Source: Promethearchaeota archaeon
GTDB lineage: Archaea > Asgardarchaeota > Lokiarchaeia > Sigynarchaeales > SOKP01
NCBI GenBank assembly: GCA_014729315.1
Contig: WJKD01000548.1
Location: 1 to 7,718, forward strand
Direction: 5' to 3'
DNA: 7,718 nucleotides
Position numbers and translations under genes: made by a program. Positions 5,804-7,718 of the stretch are shown one piece after another (the first letter of the stretch is position 1; each line of letters opens with the position of its first letter). The notes below the pieces were generated by a model, which saw only the letters and a program-made list of their open reading frames with translations, searched no databases and was not told where the DNA came from.

Positions 5804-6949
5804 TCATTTACTCAGTTCAGTACCACATTGAGTACAAAATTGAGCATTTATCTTAATTACGGCTCCGCATTTAATACAAATTATTTCTTCTTTCTCAATA
5901 ACGCCTTCTTTTTTTGCTTCTTGTTCTAATTGCTTTACGCTTCTCTCTCGCCTAATTTTACCATAATTCATAAGTCCATAGATTCCCATTAAAAACAAAA
6001 GAGGAATGAAGAGCACATAAATTACGATATATTTTAAAATGTCAACCTCACCCGTTTGAACTGCTCCACTGGCAAACTCGTACGATGCCATTGAAAAGAA
6101 CAACCATAATAAAATTGTATCCGATTTGAAAATTTTCAATTTTTTCTGTATCAATTGAGTTCGCTCACCGATGATACTGCCAGTCGTAGAGAGAATCAAA
6201 AACAAACTAAATACGAATAAAACAATTTGAATGGGTATATTAGAAGATACACCACTTCCAGTTGAAGAACTACCATATATAATAGAGATCATAAGGTAGA
6301 TGGAATAAATTGCAATCCAAATGAAGAAGATTCCCATCCACGAGTTTAATCTGCCTCTTAAAGAGAGAAGTCCTCCAATCGACCCTAGAAAAATTATTAT
6401 AAGCACTATAGCTAAAGCAACAATGCTGGTATTGAATCCAACTGCTTGACCCGTCCCTCCTGTTATAATCTCAGCGATTATACTGGCACCAATTAATAGC
6501 ACAATAGATCCTACAGTTCCACCAATAAAAAATGCCCATCGTTCAAATCTTCTAATAGATGAAGGCAATTTTAAAAGATATTCGTCTATTTGTAATCCAA
6601 GGCGATAAAAATAGAACATAGTAAATATTGAAGTAATAACAACGTAGGAGATTATCGCAAAATAAAACAACACTAATACTATTCGAAAGAACAGGATAAG
6701 AAAGGGAATAGCAATTAGAATAGATATAAAAATCCTTTTGCGCGACATTTCTTCAAGACGCTTAAAAGAAAGAAACGAAGTGACCATGAGAATAAAGGAA
6801 AGTATTATCAATGGAAGGAAAATTACGATACCTGCAATAATGAGAATTTCAAACTGTATAAAAGTGAATGCTACTAAAAGCCATATAATTAAGATTAGAT
6901 AAATTCGATTTTCTTTTTCCTTGAGTAATTTGAGGTCCTTAAAACCCAT
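5804..6949 (-). CDS. Multi-spanning membrane protein with C-terminal zinc ribbon, paralogue B
   Basis: This 381-residue protein has the same core as its downstream neighbour. It has the N-terminal LKEKENR block (9-15) and about eight to ten hydrophobic segments between residues 15 and 329. Shared blocks are SYVVITS (101-107), LNSWMG (201-206), a Ser/Gly-rich loop (SSSTGSGVSSNIP, 227-239) and LLWLFFSMASYEFA at exactly 280-293. After the last helix comes a charged linker (about 330-355) with coiled-coil-like character. It ends in a small zinc ribbon with C358-x2-C361 and C372-x2-C375 spaced by ten residues, ending GTELSK. Zinc ribbons of this type usually mediate protein or nucleic-acid contacts and are expected on the cytoplasmic side. 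The start ATG follows an AAGGT motif (about 6958-6962), and a TATA-like AATATAAAC lies at 6983-6991. The end of a TnpB element lies about 80 nt upstream and points into this gene. Function unknown; being a membrane protein is certain, the exact helix count is not. Confidence 0.84.
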   Translation of the reverse strand: MGFKDLKLLKEKENRIYLILIIWLLVAFTFIQFEILIIAGIVIFLPLIILSFILMVTSFLSFKRLEEMSRKRIFISILIAIPFLILFFRIVLVLFYFAIISYVVITSIFTMFYFYRLGLQIDEYLLKLPSSIRRFERWAFFIGGTVGSIVLLIGASIIAEIITGGTGQAVGFNTSIVALAIVLIIIFLGSIGGLLSLRGRLNSWMGIFFIWIAIYSIYLMISIIYGSSSTGSGVSSNIPIQIVLFVFSLFLILSTTGSIIGERTQLIQKKLKIFKSDTILLWLFFSMASYEFASGAVQTGEVDILKYIVIYVLFIPLLFLMGIYGLMNYGKIRRERSVKQLEQEAKKEGVIEKEEIICIKCGAVIKINAQFCTQCGTELSK

Positions 6950-6982
6950 ATTATTCTACCTTGAAATCGTTTTAGATCGTAT

Positions 6983-6991
6983 GTTTATATT
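6983..6991 (-). promoter_or_regulatory. TATA-like box of the zinc-ribbon membrane gene
   Basis: AATATAAAC on the minus strand is centred about 38 nt upstream of the ATG at 6949. That would give a leader of about ten bases containing the AAGGT motif. It is a reasonable match to archaeal TATA boxes and lies between the mobile-element end and the gene, so the gene seems to keep its own promoter. Confidence 0.4.
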
Positions 6992-7031
6992 GAAAATTAG
7001 TGTATTTAAAATTATTGAGTTAGAAAGTACT

Positions 7032-7150
7032 TTGAACTACTCACACCTAAAGGTGTGAGATTCTCTACGAGTCCGCTAAGCATTTGCAGGTAGGCATATC
7101 TTAGGGCTGTGTGTCGTAGTAAACCCTTTCCATTTTTGGAGAAAGGATTC
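7032..7150 (-). ncRNA. Candidate omega-RNA (reRNA) scaffold at tnpB 3' end
   Basis: TnpB nucleases use an RNA made from the 3' end of their gene and the element's right end, with the guide supplied by flanking DNA. Here the 3' end of tnpB contains a bulged stem (CCTTT/AAAGG plus CCA/TGG, 7125-7146, TTTT loop), and the right end carries the perfect 9-bp hairpin at 7040-7059. If the element ends at about 7032, the guide would begin at 7031 and read leftward on the minus strand (AGTACTTTCTAACTCA…). The layout is known for the family; the limits and expression here are inferred. The 5' boundary is arbitrary. Confidence 0.38.
7040..7059. repeat. Subterminal hairpin of the TnpB element
   Basis: CTCACACCT (7040-7048) and AGGTGTGAG (7051-7059) are perfect reverse complements with only AA between them; in practice this folds as an 8-bp stem with a 4-nt loop. 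It is by far the strongest stem in the non-coding DNA of the window. It lies 17 nt past the tnpB stop, as expected for the subterminal palindrome recognised by the Y1 transposase and included in the guide RNA. Confidence 0.75.
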
Positions 7151-7718
7151 CTCGTTCAAAGAGGGTTGATGCGATACGCCATCGTCTTCAAATTCTTGTT
7201 TTTGTTTTTGTAGTAAGAATTTCGCCATGATGTTGATCGCAGAGTTTAAGTCGCGATCAAGCCGATGACCACAATCGCACATAATAACGCGTTCCGAGAG
7301 GGAACGCTTCTTTTTCTTCCCACACTTCGCACACTTCTGAGAAGTATACGATTCGTCAATTCTTATTATTCTCTTACCTTGTTGCTTCGCTTTGTAGGTT
7401 AAGAATTCGACAAACCTTCCCATACTTCCCGTGTTTTGTAAGCTGTGGTTTAAAGTCTTGTTTGCTTTGTTCCGCCTTGCGTTTCCCGTGTTCTTCTTCT
7501 TTTTTGCCATCTTCTTGACTTCAAGCTTCCCCACGATAATGGTGTTCGCTCTCGTGTTCTCCACGACTTGCTTACTTATCTTGTGCTGAAAGTCTCGAAG
7601 TTGGTTCGCACACTTTCGCATCATCTTACAGAGCTTACTGTGATACCACTTCCATCTCCGAGAGTATCGCTTACAATGGTCTCGTTTCGATTGAACTTCC
7701 TCGACCTTTCGTTTCCAA
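7076..7718 (-). CDS. tnpB: TnpB / OrfB RNA-guided nuclease, C-terminal part (5' end outside window)
   Basis: The frame stays open from the TAG at 7076-7078 to the window edge, giving at least 213 residues. The ATG at 7624 is internal, because the 31 codons before it continue the family sequence (…KRYSRRWKWYHSKLCK then MMRKCANQLRDFQHK). Counting from that ATG, the helix before RuvC-II contains N7-Q-L-R-D-F-Q-H14-K. The RuvC-II strand reads TIIVGKLEVKKM (28-39), with glycine where the catalytic glutamate usually stands (IEDL). The next block is IDESYTSQKC (89-98). The zinc finger uses C98, C101, C116 and C118. RuvC-III is DRDLNSAINI with catalytic D125. The RuvC-I aspartate lies outside the window. 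TnpB is an RNA-guided DNA nuclease that preserves IS200/IS605 elements at their donor sites. The tail after NIMAKFLLQK is long and low-complexity, as is common where the gene overlaps its guide RNA. No frameshift or stop is visible. Confidence 0.9.
   Translation of the reverse strand, partial: WKRKVEEVQSKRDHCKRYSRRWKWYHSKLCKMMRKCANQLRDFQHKISKQVVENTRANTIIVGKLEVKKMAKKKKNTGNARRNKANKTLNHSLQNTGSMGRFVEFLTYKAKQQGKRIIRIDESYTSQKCAKCGKKKKRSLSERVIMCDCGHRLDRDLNSAINIMAKFLLQKQKQEFEDDGVSHQPSLNEESFLQKWKGFTTTHSPKICLPANA

Larger units (their letters stand above)
7032..7718 (-). mobile_element. Right-end part of an IS200/IS605-type (TnpB) element
   Basis: The segment holds the 3' portion of a tnpB gene followed by a short non-coding end with a strong subterminal hairpin (7040-7059), the usual layout of the right end of IS200/IS605 or IS1341-type elements. 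These elements lack terminal inverted repeats and target duplications, so the boundary is judged from the hairpin. On the minus strand the hairpin is followed by TAG and TTCAA, and I place the end after TTCAA at about 7032. The left end, any tnpA and the target motif lie outside the window. A 60-base sample here (7381-7440) is about 42% GC by hand count against about 28% in a sample of the adjacent membrane gene (6661-6720), consistent with foreign origin. Confidence 0.62.

Noticed and set aside
1..7718. CRISPR array, toxin-antitoxin pair, defence island or biosynthetic gene cluster.
   Set aside because: No regularly spaced repeats, no Cas or toxin-like small gene pairs and no pathway-linked enzymes were seen; the genes look mostly independent.

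Overview
The window looks like a low-GC archaeal genome, plausibly an Asgard (Lokiarchaeia-like) archaeon. The evidence is indirect. Coding sequence is AT-rich and heavy in Ile and Lys. Several genes are preceded by archaeal TATA-like boxes about 25-35 nt upstream of the start and show little or no Shine-Dalgarno signal. The gene content fits too: an ADP-forming acyl-CoA synthetase alpha-type protein, a stand-alone DUF123 GIY-YIG protein, a C_GCAxxG_C_C redox protein, large orphan membrane proteins and an IS200/IS605-type TnpB. No rRNA, tRNA or marker gene is present, so the lineage call is an inference.

Layout: every complete gene is on the minus strand, so transcription runs from right to left. 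At the right edge (7032-7718) is the 3' part of a tnpB gene. Its start lies outside the window, and it is followed by a strong subterminal hairpin and a candidate right end. Next come two long multi-spanning membrane proteins (5804-6949 and 4300-5625). They are clear paralogues sharing an aligned core but with different cytoplasmic tails: a four-cysteine zinc ribbon on one and a long charged tail on the other. A perfect 11-bp inverted repeat sits in the promoter region of the second. Then follow an orphan coiled-coil protein (3641-4162), an NDP-forming acyl-CoA synthetase alpha-type protein (2138-3553), a seven-helix membrane protein (1275-1982), a C_GCAxxG_C_C protein (668-1180) and a DUF123 GIY-YIG protein (243-638). 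At the far left, the last 30 codons of a plus-strand gene appear to run convergently into the cluster.

How the genes fit together: only the C_GCAxxG and DUF123 genes (29 nt apart) look like a tight operon. The others are separated by 87-178 nt, often with their own TATA-like box and a T-rich tract after the stop, so they are probably single transcription units. No defence system, CRISPR array, biosynthetic cluster or other coherent multi-gene machine is visible. The points most worth following are the paralogous membrane pair with swapped tails and its operator-like inverted repeat, and the TnpB element, whose visible RuvC motifs suggest a relocated catalytic glutamate and whose end sits just upstream of the zinc-ribbon membrane gene.
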